Positions 10,330 through 21,330 of a DNA stretch of 64,000 bases are shown in pieces. A model generated the notes under the pieces. The model searched no databases, was not told the origin of the DNA, and saw nothing but the letters and a program-made list of their open reading frames with translations. The stretch comes from Mermis nigrescens (lineage: Eukaryota > Nematoda > Enoplea > Mermithida > Mermithidae): the NCBI GenBank assembly GCA_036768485.1, contig JAVLUZ010000323.1, positions 496,001-560,000 of the forward strand, in the 5' to 3' direction. Both the position numbers and the translations under genes were made by a program. Numbering within the stretch: the first letter of the stretch is position 1; every line of letters starts with the position of its first letter.

Positions 10330-13230
10330 TAAAAGAAAGATAATAAAAAAATTCGCTGCCCGTGTTTTTTTGTTTTTCTTGAAACTCAAAATTGACTGTG
10401 TAAAGAAGGTGTAAAGTTTTTGTGTAACGTTATAACATAGGACAAATTTTGGGACCTTTTTACTGCGGCATGTGGACAACTGAGTATTGATGACTCGAAG
10501 GATTGAACAGAATAGGATAATAGAGGGATGAATTCTACAGATGACACTTTTTTTGTTTTTGAAATTCGCATTATTTATTGAACGGCAGTGTAAAGAATGC
10601 GAAAATTTGGGGGTGAAAAAGCACTTTTTGGTCGAGTTTTCAACCTTCCTATGTCCGATACTAACTCCGGTTATGAGGTTTTTAATATGTTTTCTGACAG
10701 AAATGTAGAGCGGATCAAGGGCTACATTCTGCATATAAGCAAAGTCTTCTATGCTCTATGGTGAGTTAGATCCTGGGGTTTAAAGTTTACACTCTAGTGG
10801 ATGGTGTAAAAAAACGGATTTTAACTAAGAGTTCTCTGCCAAATTTTTCCGCTTATGAGTCAGTGCAAATCGAAGACAGCATTAATAAAGTGCCTCACAG
10901 GGGCTAAACATCGCAGCAAACCGCATTTAAAAAAACGCAATATTGAGTTATTTATGGGGGTGTAAAGTTCGAAATCAGAGGTAAAAAATGGGCTAAAAAA
11001 CACGTTTTTTCCGAAGTTTGATTGATAAATCATGCCAAATAATTTTTGCAACAGAATTTTGGCACACAGGAATGTACTACGATTTAAAAGCTACAAATTG
11101 TACCAAACCGAATTTCTTTAAACTCAATGGGGAGTTCGGTACGGAATTTTAAAGTTTACAGTGTTCCAAATGATGGAAAATACGTTTTTGTTGCGTTTTT
11201 TGTTCGCCACTTTCTCCGTCCAGAAGTCGGGATAAGTCTAATAGAATAAAAATAAAGTGCTTTATATCGGGTGCATGTCAAAGCAAATTGTCTATACATT
11301 AATATTTAGCGAGTGTAAAGTCAAAAATTTGGAGTTTTAAATGCGTTTCTGTCTTGTTTTTTCTGCCTGCTTCTCCGGTTACGAGTCAGGGACACGTTTA
11401 TCAAGTCTAGAAATGGACCAGGAATCAAATTTGATATGCCAGTCTGGCGCATATGTTTACACTCTACGGTGTTGTAAAGTAGTTTACACCAATTGTTAGT
11501 TTGCCCATAGAACATTATGTAGACTTAATTTTTTCATAAATATTAATCGTAATATCGGAACAATATCAAAATTACGAATCTGACTAAAATCTTCTTTACA
11601 CTAGGTGTTTACATGAAGTTTACACTACATATATATTTATCTTCGTTTTTGAGCATTCCTGAAACCTAATTTTTCTTGGAGCCTAGAAGTTTTCAAAGGA
11701 TCAAATGTGAGACGTCACGTAGGCGCGTTTGTTTACATCCAACAGTGATGTAAAGTAGTTTACATTCATTGTTTATATGTCCTCAGACCATTGTAGAGAC
11801 ATAATTTTTTCATGAATGTTGATCATAATATCCGAGTAATTTTTTACACTGCATGTTAGCCTTTGTTCTAGAGCATTGCAAAAATCGAAATTTTTTCCTG
11901 AGATATAAAAATTTACAGGGAATGAAATATATACGTCAATTGGGCGCGCTTGCTTACACTCAGCAGTATTGCAAAGTGGTTTAAACCTAATGTTTATTGT
12001 CTTTAAAACATTATGGAGACTCATTTTTCCATAAATGTTGAAAGAAATATCGGAGCAATATCAAAATTACGAATCCGACTAAAATATTCTTTACGCTATG
12101 TGTTTGTGTAAAGTTTACGTTACGTGTTAACCCTAATTCGATAGACTTGCAGAGACTTTGTAACTGAAGTCAAGAAATTTTCAAGGATTCATATGTGAGA
12201 CATCAATTAAGTGAGTTTGTTTACCCTCAAAAGTAATCTAAAGTGATTTAAAAATTATGTTCAAGTGTCCTTAGATCATTGAAGAGATGTAATTTTGTCT
12301 TAAATGGGTTGCATTAAAGTTAAATCTTTCTTAGCCGTGTTTATAATATGTTTCAAAAAAATCTTGCACATGGAGAGCTATCGTTTAATTGATGTAAATT
12401 GCCTGCAAAAGTGGTTTAAAATGAACCAGCAATCACACTACTGTGCACAGAAGTCGACAAAGATATACAGCTTTATTGTAATCATGTACATTAATAAGCC
12501 GTAAACTGTTAGTATTCTCTACACCTAGTAGTTGTGTAAAGTTTGCACTATTCATTTGTTGTTAATATGTAGTCTATACTACAAATTTATTTTACTACCA
12601 AATCAAAGCGTTAGTGTTCCTTACATTTGATATTTGCGTGAAGTTTTTGAATTTTTGCCGAAAATCTTTGCCTTCTAATTTACCAACATCCCGCCTTTTC
12701 CATTTTCTTGAAGTTTAAAATCTTTTATAATTCTCTCATAATTTAATGGTAGGTTTTAACTTTAAGTTTCTCTTGGTTTACAACTCTCGCTTAGCAAGCT
12801 CATTTTTCAAAACTTTTCATAGTGATCAGATTAGTTGCGTTTAGTTTGGAATTGGTGGACGGTCGTTATTTTATTACTCGGCTTAAATAAACCAAGTGAC
12901 TATCCTTTGATTATTTTCTTCATCGCAAATTCAAACACCCAATTTTCAATTTGAAAATTGACCCAATTTTCAATTTGAAAATTGATCAATTTTCAATTTG
13001 AAAATTGAAAATTGGGTGTTTTCAATTTCCAAAAGTCACAACACATTGTGCTTGTGTATTGATTGAGTGAGGATTTGCAATGTGAATTCGTTGGTTAAAT
13101 ATTTGTGCTTGATTATAAGTGAACTGCACATTAAGAAGAAATAACTTAATGCAATTTTAATTTGAAAATGGATGGTGTCAATAAGGTTGTCTTGTTTAAA
13201 AAGGATAATGCTGATGTTAAGAACAATATT
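10330..13230 (+). repeat. Tandem-repeat arm, copy A arm 2 (diverged)
   Basis: The same order of repeat units as 6250-8830 can be followed. For example, GTTTACACTCTAGTGGATGG at about 10784 corresponds to a similar unit at about 6684, and CCAGAAGTCGGGATAAGTCT at about 11220 to one at about 7900. Units of 120-240 bp in the second half repeat TTACGAATC(T/C)GACTAAAAT. The match to arm 1 is much weaker than between A and B, so this arm is an older relative. There is no coding frame. Confidence 0.65.
12933..13021. repeat. Tandem palindrome cluster
   Basis: Three head-to-tail copies of a 22-bp palindrome (AATTTTCAATTTGAAAATT plus flanks) are bounded by AAACACCC on the left and its inverse GGGTGTTT on the right. 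The whole 89-bp tract can fold into a hairpin or cruciform. It lies inside the 3.9 kb block found only in copy A. Confidence 0.9.
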
Positions 13231-13329
13231 GTTTTCCGCGTTCTTGGACTGTTGTCATTATTGTGGCATGTTACTGATTGTGTTTACTGACTGATGTACT
13301 GAAATCACGCTAATTAAAAGTAGTGTACT

Positions 13330-14086
13330 AGCAAAGAAAAATGCTCCGATGGAACAAAAAAGATGAATATACTTGGAATTGTGGATTATTATGGATGTAA
13401 AAGGAGGGGACTAGGAAAAATCTACCTAAAGTCGGAAAATCTGCTAAAAATCACACTTTCTCTAAGCAACGCAAAAAATCGATGTATATTCTGCGGCCTC
13501 TAAAAAAGTGTCTTTTTTAAATAATGTTCGAAGTTTCAGATAAGAGTGTATAAACGAGATCTATCAAGGTTACTTTTTTAAATTGCTGGCGCCTGATTGA
13601 TAGAAAACTAAGAGGTATTGTATTTAAAGTTGTTCTGTTTTATGAGCATTATAGCAAGCAAAGCAGGAGCCGATTGATTAGTGCACACAATCGTTTCGGG
13701 CATGCTAGTGTATCTACATTAAGTCTGTTTCAAGTCAACTTACGCGTTTCCTACTGTTTTAAACCAACCATGTCTTCAATTGTCTTCGATGTTTGCTATT
13801 TCATTCAATTGGCTTGGAAGACTGTTAGTTTACTTAATATCATTTCCCATAGCTACTGCATAGCTAACGTGCTGCTGTTTCAATCATTGTTATGGTTGAA
13901 TATTTATTTTAATCTGTTGGCCGCAGAATATACATCGATTTTTGCGTTGCTTAGAGAAAGTGTGATTTTTAGCAGATTTTCCGACTTTAGGTAGATTTTT
14001 CCTAGTCCCCTCCTTTTACATCCATAATAATCCACAATTCCAAGTATATTCATCTTTTTTGTTCCATCGGAGCATTTTTCTTTGCT
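13330..14086. mobile_element. Foldback element with about 169-bp inverted arms
   Basis: The left arm 13330-13498 starts AGCAAAGAAAAATGCTCCG. It is the near-perfect reverse complement of the right arm 13919-14086, which ends CGGAGCATTTTTCTTTGCT. The central 420 bp has no convincing gene. Near-identity of the arms suggests recent formation or gene conversion. The arms belong to the family also seen near 9756, 16675, 32765 and 34880. No target duplication is evident. Confidence 0.85.
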
Positions 14087-14375
14087 TAGAAGCTATTCAC
14101 GTTATTTATTTTTACGCCGGAAGCACCCGTGTTGTTGGGGAAAAGGGATTGGGGGAGGGATTTGACCTTCCCCAACTGACCCCGCAAAATGGTTGCGGGC
14201 CCCCAGAATTATCGATTTTTAGTAAAAGTAGGTAAAAATTGTAAAAAGTTTGCTTTTCAAGGTGTTTTTAGCTCATTTTGGGCACAAAAATCTCAAATGT
14301 TCGGGGCTTTGCGCCATATGCACATTTTTTGACGATATTTTATTCAATTTAAGCCCTATTCAGAATTAACAATCG

Positions 14376-14640
14376 GCGATATCGCAGAAATCCTACTAAG
14401 CGTAGCTGATTCACAAGTGGCAATCGGGAGGATCGCCGACATTGCCGATTTACCCGGCCGATCGGCAAAATCGGGAAAATCGCCGACTATAATCGGCAAA
14501 ATCGGCGATATCGCCGATTTCCGGCTGCGATTTTCCCGATTTTAATCGGCGATTCTTCCAATTTTTCGGCCATGTCGCTGATTTTCCCGATTTGAATCGG
14601 CAGAATCGCCGACCGGAATCGGGGAGATAGAACTCGATTC
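14376..14640. repeat. Subterminal (AATCGGC/GCCGATT) cluster, left end
   Basis: Short palindromic words such as AATCGGCGATATCGCCGATT recur many times just inside the left end of the PIF/Harbinger element. A matching cluster lies inside the right end at 16075-16255. In B the pair is at 33530-33680 and 34230-34460. Such clusters are often binding sites for the element's own DNA-binding protein; that role is inferred here. Confidence 0.8.
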
Positions 14641-14872
14641 TATTTCACCCGATAAACACGGGGCTTATTTATGCGTGTGTCGCAAGAAATTATGTAAATG
14701 TGTTCAGGTACTCATATGTTGCGTGCAGTTGCAGTTAATGCACTTTGCTGGTGCGCTAAACTATGTAGGTATTCTCGTATGTTGCAGTCACTCTCTAGCT
14801 ACGTCATCACAAAAACGGCATCTATATTTCTTTTTATTCCACGGAAGTGGGTGCACAATTGTTATAGGCTAG

Positions 14873-15117
14873 CATACGTGGGCAGCAAGAAAATTCTGGG
14901 GGTGCAAGATTTTTTAAAGGTCAAAAAATGGCCTTAAAAGTGGTGGTATGACGAAAAAACACCATTTTTTCGACGTTTCTCATTCAGCACTATCTATTGG
15001 TACAAAAAATTGCGAAAAAATCGAAAAATATTTTTGAAATTGAATTCTGGGGGGTATTTTGATTTGTGGGTGGTGTTTTGGTTTTCAGGGGGTGCATACC
15101 CTCCACGCCCAGGTATG
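14873..15117. mobile_element. hAT-type MITE 'M3' nested in the PIF/Harbinger element
   Basis: It is 245 bp with an exact 8-bp target duplication TAGGCTAG (14865-14872 and 15118-15125). The inverted ends are CATACGTGGGC on the left and GCCCAGGTATG on the right. It ends 14 bp before the start codon of the MADF gene and would have split its promoter or 5' leader. Related copies: 48761-48983 (truncated), 57192-57425 and 58386-58623. Confidence 0.92.
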
Positions 15118-15131
15118 TAGGCTAGTCCCAA

Positions 15132-15485
15132 ATGGCGGCGTCGTTTGATGAACGTCTTATTGAATTTGTTAAATCTTATCCTCATTTATGGAATGTCCGC
15201 TTGACCGACTTCAAGGATGCGGAAAAAAACTCTTGGAGAGAAATTGCGAAGGAGCTGAATAGTGATGAGTACGATTCGAGAATTGTATTATGCATGATGA
15301 TGCTTCGAGAACTTTTATTTTTAGTAAAAACTTGCGAAAAACGGTGGGATTTCTTGCGTACGTATTACAGTAGAGAGAAAAAGCCAATCCCAACCGACTG
15401 AATCCGGTGTTTCGTCAAAATAGGGAAATCGTTCAATTTGTACAAAGAAATGTCGTGTCTCTCGGACTATATAAAAACAAAAACG
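15132..15485 (+). pseudogene. MADF-domain DNA-binding protein of a PIF/Harbinger element
   Basis: The frame opens at ATG 15132 and encodes a MADF (Adf-1-like Myb/SANT) domain. It begins FDERLIEFVKSYPHLW with Trp20, then Trp35 in NSWREIAKELN, and Trp72 in CEKRWDFLRTYYSREKK. In PIF/Harbinger transposons this second protein binds DNA and helps bring the transposase to the ends. Two faults are visible. About 18 extra residues (from roughly 48 to 65) split the helix that normally joins WREIAKEL to the KRW motif. A TGA at 15399-15401 interrupts the domain, while the same frame continues after it with LYKEMSCLSDYIK, the usual end of the domain. A GTAAGT at 15485 could be a splice donor. It lies convergent with the transposase remnant. 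The homologous region is deleted in copy B. Confidence 0.8.
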
Positions 15486-15631
15486 TAAGTTAACCCTCGG
15501 ATAACCATGCGAAAAACTGCAAAATTAATAACATTTAATAACTTGACGAATATTTGGCGAAAAATGATAAATAATAACTTGATAAATAGGTTATTTCTTA
15601 TGCTACAAGTGCTATTCTTAAGAAAAATAAC

Positions 15632-15948
15632 TGTAGAAATTGCTTTTCTTCGACTTCGAAAAGATCTTTCACCCGGTGGAATAGGTTTTCTCCATTTTCC
15701 ACCTTTTTGTCTTAGCGAACCAACTTCTTTCAATAATTCGTCGAATTTCTTTGGCAACTTGCGGGAAAACTTAAAAAAGCTTTCATGATCATGCAAACGC
15801 ATCTGAGGGACAAGAGAATGATAATGGCTATACATTTTTCACGAACTGCAAAAATAAAACGCGTTTGTTTATGTTTTTTCTGAGTCACTTTCAGTAATTT
15901 GTAGCTTAGATACAACAGCAGAATTTCGGACAAGCATTCACTGTCCAT
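15632..15948 (-). pseudogene. PIF/Harbinger transposase, N-terminal fragment (copy A)
   Basis: Reading leftward from ATG 15948 (MDSECLSEILLLYLSY), the product continues to about 15832. After a frameshift it resumes as HYHSLVPQMRLHDHESFF, then KKFDELLKEVG and IPPGERSF. The sequence matches the N-terminal helical region of PIF/Harbinger (DDE_Tnp_4-type) transposases, where an LV..L...D...FF..FRM...FDELL pattern precedes the catalytic core. The DDE core is absent. The equivalent reading in copy B stays in frame across the break point seen here but breaks later, so the common ancestor was probably intact. It is transcribed towards the MADF gene. Confidence 0.72.
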
Positions 15949-16479
15949 CGTGACTGCTAATAATTCATAATGTACCTAGTCGGAACTGCAAAGCATTTCT
16001 TTTTGCCCAGTTTTGTCTATGACACATATCTGGGATATGCATAATCGGGGGCAAAATCGGCCGGAATAGCCCACTAAAACGGGCATAATCGGCTATGTTA
16101 ACAAAGAAAATCGGCAGAATCGCCGACAACGCCGATTCTGCCGATTTTAGTCGGCGATATTGCCGACTTTACCGATTTTAATCGGGAAAATCGGCAAAAT
16201 GGCCGATTTTGCCGATTTTGCCGATCAAAATCTAGAAAATCGGTGACACCGCCCATTTTTACCTTCTGAATAGCACTTTACTCAATTTTTTTATTTTTTT
16301 GAGATTCCTTCTACATTGTTTTGTTCTAGAAAGAGCGAGCATTGTCTAAAACGTCAGAAAAGAATGTTTTTCATGTGTACCATTCGCTTTTAAGCTCAAA
16401 AAGGCACTTTTAAAACATTTTTCGCGCCTGACTTCCCCCCTCTCCCCAGAGTTCCCATGCTGTACATGTATGGTCGGAG

Positions 16480-17391
16480 GTGCAACTTTCTTCCGCAGGC
16501 CACAGACTTTATTTTTGCGTTTTTGGTGAAACTCTGATTTTTAAAAGATTCTTATAACCTTCATGGCATACATAGGTAACTTTTATCTATATCCCTCCTT
16601 CCATGTCGTTAATAATGTCAAATTCCAAGTGTGTCCGTCCTTTTTGTTCCATCGGAGCATTTTTTGCTAGTAAGGATACTATTTCCCCAATTTTTCTACC
16701 TTTCTGGCGTCTGATTGATGCTCATCTTTCCGCGAAGTAAATAAGGCTAAACGCTCCTTAAAATCAATATAACTATTTGAATGAATCAAAAATTGACTAA
16801 TCGACACAACGATCGCCTAAAATCAATGCTTTGGTAGCCGAAAGACCGTTAAAATTGCCTGAAAATAATCAAAATAGTCGAAATATTCGTCAAGTCCGTA
16901 GCAGTGACCAGATATGCATTTTGGTGGTTTGGGTCGACATTAGAATAGAAAAATATGAGAAACGAAGGCGACACAAAGGCCAAAAATCGATGAAAATCAA
17001 AATTTGTCTGCGAAAATTATTAAAAAGGATCAGGAAATGTGGATTGACATCGTTTTTGCCGCTATTTTCAGATACCAGTTCTAAGGTCCTTTGGCTTAAC
17101 AGAGAATCTGGTTGCCGCCCCCTCCCATTCGACCGGCCATGCATGTGCATCACGTAGGGACCATCCTAGATCTCCACCTGGAATATTCATGGAAAAATTG
17201 TGGTAGAAAGATCTGACTAGAAAACAAAAAGAGCTCATTATTTCCAATTTATAATGGAATATCGTAATTTAACGAACGACTAATTGTTTAGAGCAGTGCG
17301 GAAAATAATTAATTGTACCGCAAAAACAATTGAATGACGAATAATTCGGCTAATAATCTAAATCACTCTATCAATTGTATAGTAAAAATTA
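16480..17391. other. Non-coding, with an M2-like repeat
   Basis: I see no gene. About 16850-17160 resembles the M2 family and ends in CGGCCATGCATGTGCATC. It is matched at 35190-35530 in B and 56200-56410 in C. The CTAAAATC at 16817-16824 is the empty site for the B-specific MITE at 35026-35188. Confidence 0.55.
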
Positions 17392-17508
17392 TCATGGCTC
17401 ATCTAAACTATCAAACTCGAAAAACCGATCTCTGTCCGGAGTATCGGGAGGTGTTTCCGTTGCCTCCGCGTCAATTACAGGCTCGTCAAACAATAGTAGA
17501 TAGAGCTT
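17392..17508 (-). CDS. Candidate terminal exon of an unknown gene (copy A)
   Basis: On the minus strand a pyrimidine-rich run ending TTATTTGTGCAG is followed by a 39-codon open frame (including stop). It encodes a leucine-rich start, then EPVIDAEATETPPDTPDRD, then FFEFD, and ends in TGA. The same acceptor, frame and stop position are kept in copy B (35772-35888). In the far more diverged copy C (57675-57779) about half the residues have changed but the frame stays open and indels keep the phase. The plus-strand frame across the same bases is interrupted in C. That pattern favours a real minus-strand coding exon. I do not recognise the protein and found no upstream exon. It may be the 3' exon of a transposon gene. 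Confidence 0.4.
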   Translation of the reverse strand, partial: KLYLLLFDEPVIDAEATETPPDTPDRDRFFEFDSLDEP

Positions 17509-17509
17509 C

Positions 17510-20500
17510 TGCACAAATAAATCGATCGGAAATAATAAATAGAATAATATAATAAAAAAATAATGAATATTCGCAAGTTATGTAGATCAATAAAAATTAA
17601 CGACTGGCTGTGTAAGAAATTAAGTTAGATCGCATCAGAGATTTTTTGCCGACATCGTGGCGCTCGAAAGGTCAAAATTTAAAAATTTTCTGTAAGAGAC
17701 GACGGGAAGAATCGACAGCCTAGCAAAAACTTCGTTTTACTTTTCTATACGAGTTGTAAGATCATACTGTTTTAGCAGAAGTCTTCAAAAATTTTTTACG
17801 TTAAATTGCGCACCATGTGAGTGTAGGAGAAAATCCCTGGCTCTGGGAGAAATCTTTCGATTTTATGAAATTTAACTAAACAAGCGAAAGCGAACATTAG
17901 ACAACAGCCGTGTAAAAATTTACTTCTTAATTTTAAGTATACGCTACAATATACTTAGCGAGGTACAGTAATTTTTTGAAACAATATGTATAAATATGTG
18001 CATAAGACAAGTCAATCACCGTAAAATTTGAAAGTATCAATTTTTCCCCTAAAGTTTTCCGGCTTCTTTTTTGAGCAAAAGGAAGGGGTCAAAAAGCATT
18101 TGATTCCATGATTAAAAACACTTTCAAAGGCAATCAAACCTACTTGAAAAAGATTTTTCGACTTACGTCCTGCATTTCAATGCCGTGCATGTTTGCCATG
18201 TGGTAAAAAGTCCCTGCCGTATTAGACAGATGTCCAATGAATAAATTTTGAAAATTCATCGGGATTTTTTGCTTTTTCGCAAGTTTATGGTGCCAGCAAA
18301 TGTTTTGATTGCACAATGAGAAGGTCAAAGCAGGGGCACCTGTCAAACTCTTATTTTTTGGCCTCTTGACATTTGCAAGTTTCCAAACAATTACAATAAT
18401 GACTTTGAGCAATACTCATATTCCATTTATATATCAGAATCTCGTAACATGCATAGATTTTTACTAAAAGACGGGGTTTACAACTTCTATAAAAATCAAA
18501 AGTTATAGTTTCTGAAGTTGAACGCTGAGGAGGCGCAAGGGCTAATAAGCTAAATATGTTCTTAGTAAGAATAAGAAAATGCCCCGTAGCACGCGGGTCA
18601 GGCAATGTTTCTTCTAAAGGAGCGATAATTCAATAATGTCAGTTAGGGAAAGACAAAAAAATTAAATTTCCTTGTCAAATTTTATTATTCACCAACAATA
18701 AGAATTGACAAAAACTTTTTTGACAGGATGCGATAATAATAGGATTAAGCTCAGCTTTTGCGATTAGGAGAGTTAATAATAGGATTGATATTTATGCGAA
18801 ATTTTTCAGAAAAACTCTCATTCTGCTTTGGTATCTCGCTAAAAATGTTTTATAATCGATTTCGTTTCTAAATTTACAAATTTCTAAATTTCTCACTGAT
18901 TTTCTGCCTCGTTGAGTGGACAAAATGATTTGTCTCATTACGACGACCCCTATGAACTCTTACTAATAATACAAAGTCAATGATTTAAATTCTTTTCAGA
19001 TAATAAATAATAAAAACGCGTACTACTGATCCGCCCGTTACGCAGAAAAAATTAATTTTATAAAAAGGTAACGCAAAATTAGAAGGGGTCAGAAACGAAC
19101 AATAAAAAATCGGATTTTTATACAAAAGTTCGTGATATAATCTGCAAAATGCAAATTGGAGTAATTTTTATGATATTTTATGGGGGTTTTTTTGGCTCAA
19201 AGCGCTATTTACACGTCAACAAGTAACACTATTTAAAATTTATGATGTTCTTTGCTGTTTACTTTGCATTTAGAATGGATAGAAACTTCTTTCAAAAGCA
19301 TAAATAGACTAAATGACACTTTATAGCTTGCTTATGCGCAAATATTGGCCGTTTGGGATAAAGACCTAAAAAAGAATATATTTAGGCAGATGAACAATTG
19401 CTGAAAACGTCCAAATTATTATATTTTCCCGAGTTTTGCATTAGGCATTAGAATTCTGCAGTGTCTGCAGCATTTTTGCTCGGGTTCAGTTGTCAGGCAC
19501 GCATGGGTGTGGGGGTCTTGGGGGGGGGGTCTCTGGACCATAGATGCATAGCATGGCCAATCTGAGGGGTAGCCGGTCTTCGGGCATAAAATTTGAAATT
19601 TTTAAGCCAAAATGAGCTTAAAAACTTGTATAAGCACTAAATTAGCGTTATAACTACGTTGTTACCCAATTTCCAGTCAATTTAAAGCACATTTGGAGAA
19701 ATGGTTCAAATTTCATTCATTTTCGGCCTTCATTCTGCCTCATTTTCCCCATAAAATTTCCAATTTTCTCCATTCTAAGGGGAAAGAAGGGTTAGATTGC
19801 CCACCTCACCTTTGCAATTGTACTCGTCTTATAAAAATGCACTTTAGCTTTCCTCATTACCTATCTGTAGCCCTAAACGTACATCCCAATGTTTTATTAT
19901 TGCTGTAGCGTAGCATAAAATCAGCAGCGTCAAAATATTTCCGACTTATACCAGAACAAATCGGCATACTTTTCAAAATTTAATTTTACTGTAGGTATAA
20001 AATATCGGAATGCGTTTTTGGGGTACCGATAAGTACTGAGGAGTACTGGCGCATTTTATACGGCGAGTGCTGTACATATTTGGTCTGGACCGCCTAAGAA
20101 TCTGAAAGATCTCCCAAATTGATAGACCCCAGAATCAAATTTGTAAATTTGTGATACTATTTCTGGGGATTTCGCCCCACTGGACCTTTCTGAATCCGAC
20201 CTCTGTTGTCAGCCCGATGATCGAAATTTTAATTTCCGTATATATCACGCATTGATAGTCATTTTAAGGAAATAATTCGACAAGAGTCCTATCAGATAAC
20301 GTACCTTCAAATGATTCGGCGGGCTATTCTGTTTGTCGTTATTGATATTTGGCGCATCATTCTTCTAATAAGATCAAAGCAAAAGTTAAAAATTTGCAAA
20401 ACAGGCTGCATAAAGTCAAATATGAGTCAGTCTGCTAAATTATCCATTTTTTTAAATTTTACTCTATGACACATGTTTTTCGTTCAATCAGTTTTCCATT

Positions 20501-21330
20501 CAGCTAGTTTTTCTGCTTTTTCTAGCTTGTTTTTTCTGATTCTCTCTCTAAATAATTCATTGGTTCGGTAAGTGAATAAAGCAAGGGTTTAGGGTTCTTG
20601 GTCAGATATACACAGCTGTTCGAATCTACAATCTGCAAGGTCAGTTGGTATAAGAGAGCCAACACTGAGATATTTAAACTAAAATGGCTTAAAATAGATA
20701 TGAGCGTCAAAAAATCTTATAAACAAGAATTTTTCATTTTTTCATCAGTTTTTAGCTTTAATTTTGCCTTATTTTGCCCGAAAAAATCTTGGCCTTGGAA
20801 AAAGGCTTAATATTTCGAATTTTACAGAGTCATATAGAGTAAGAGGTCTGGGGTCAGTTGAATTTGCTACGCCAGATGAAAAGCTTTATTGAGCCAAAAT
20901 AACCCTAGAAATAAATTACTCAAAAAATAGCGTAAAAGCTACCTCAATTTGCGGCCTTTAATTTTTTAAGCACTTTTTTACTTTTCAACTTAGCCATAGT
21001 TAATTTTTTTGGCCTTCCAGAAATCTAATACCAGAATCCCCGGCCCATCGCGAATTTTCGGTTTATATTTATTGTTTGATTAGACAATATGGTTGGAAAC
21101 GAACGAAGAAACTGTCTCGTGGCCTGACACTGTCGACATTATATGTGAATTGAAATTGGTAATTCAGCAATTTAAGGTTCACATAAATTTTGGCGCTATT
21201 TTGGCTAAAGTTTTCTGCGTATCGCCTCAATCGATCATGTTATGCAAATAAAATCATTACTAATAAGGATAATTTTTACATGATTTATATTGTTTCAATA
21301 AAATGGAAGCGATGGGTAAAAGCCGGAAAG
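17510..21330. other. Non-coding stretch with MITE fragments
   Basis: No gene is visible. It contains an inverted M2 copy (about 19530-19790) and an 'M4' fragment (about 20070-20220: GACCCCAGAATCAAATTTGT and relatives). Everything has a close counterpart in B (36000-39360) and a diverged one in C (57800-61440). About 20955-21310 is missing from B but present in C (about 61100-61440), so it was deleted from B. Confidence 0.5.

Larger units (their letters stand above)
10226..14086. mobile_element. 3.9 kb block in copy A, absent from copy B
   Basis: In copy B, the sequence just before 33228 joins directly to what in A begins at 14087 (TAGAAGCTATTC). A carries in between a palindromic repeat motif, a second tandem-repeat arm (10330-13230) and a foldback element (13330-14086). 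It was either inserted into A or deleted from B. No clean target duplication is visible, so the mechanism is open. It encodes no recognisable protein. Confidence 0.65.
14352..16277. mobile_element. PIF/Harbinger transposon, decayed, copy A
   Basis: It is 1926 bp, bounded by the 3-bp duplication TTA (14349-14351 and 16278-16280). The inverted ends start AGCCCTATTCAGAA on the left and end TTCTGAATAGCACT on the right. The interrupted target is an M1 repeat, whose empty form reads TTCAATTTACTCAATTTT near 3124. It carries remnants of the two genes typical of this superfamily: a MADF (Myb/SANT-like) protein on the plus strand and a transposase N-terminus on the minus strand. Both ends are lined with dense ATCGGCAAAATCGCCGAT-like repeats (14376-14640 and 16075-16255). 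A hAT MITE sits inside it. Both genes are broken, so it is inactive. Confidence 0.88.

Noticed and set aside
12960..13021. CRISPR-like repeat array
   Set aside because: The repeated unit is a self-palindrome with no spacers, in an animal genome.
17334..17552. 72-codon plus-strand frame conserved between A and B (also 35714-35932)
   Set aside because: In diverged copy C the same frame is interrupted by stops, while the minus-strand reading over the same bases stays open.
18140..18605. Minus-strand frames with a possible splice donor at GACGTAAGT
   Set aside because: The region ends in an M1-like CCGTGCATGT motif, the donor is lost in C and the frame is not kept; repeat sequence is the simpler explanation.
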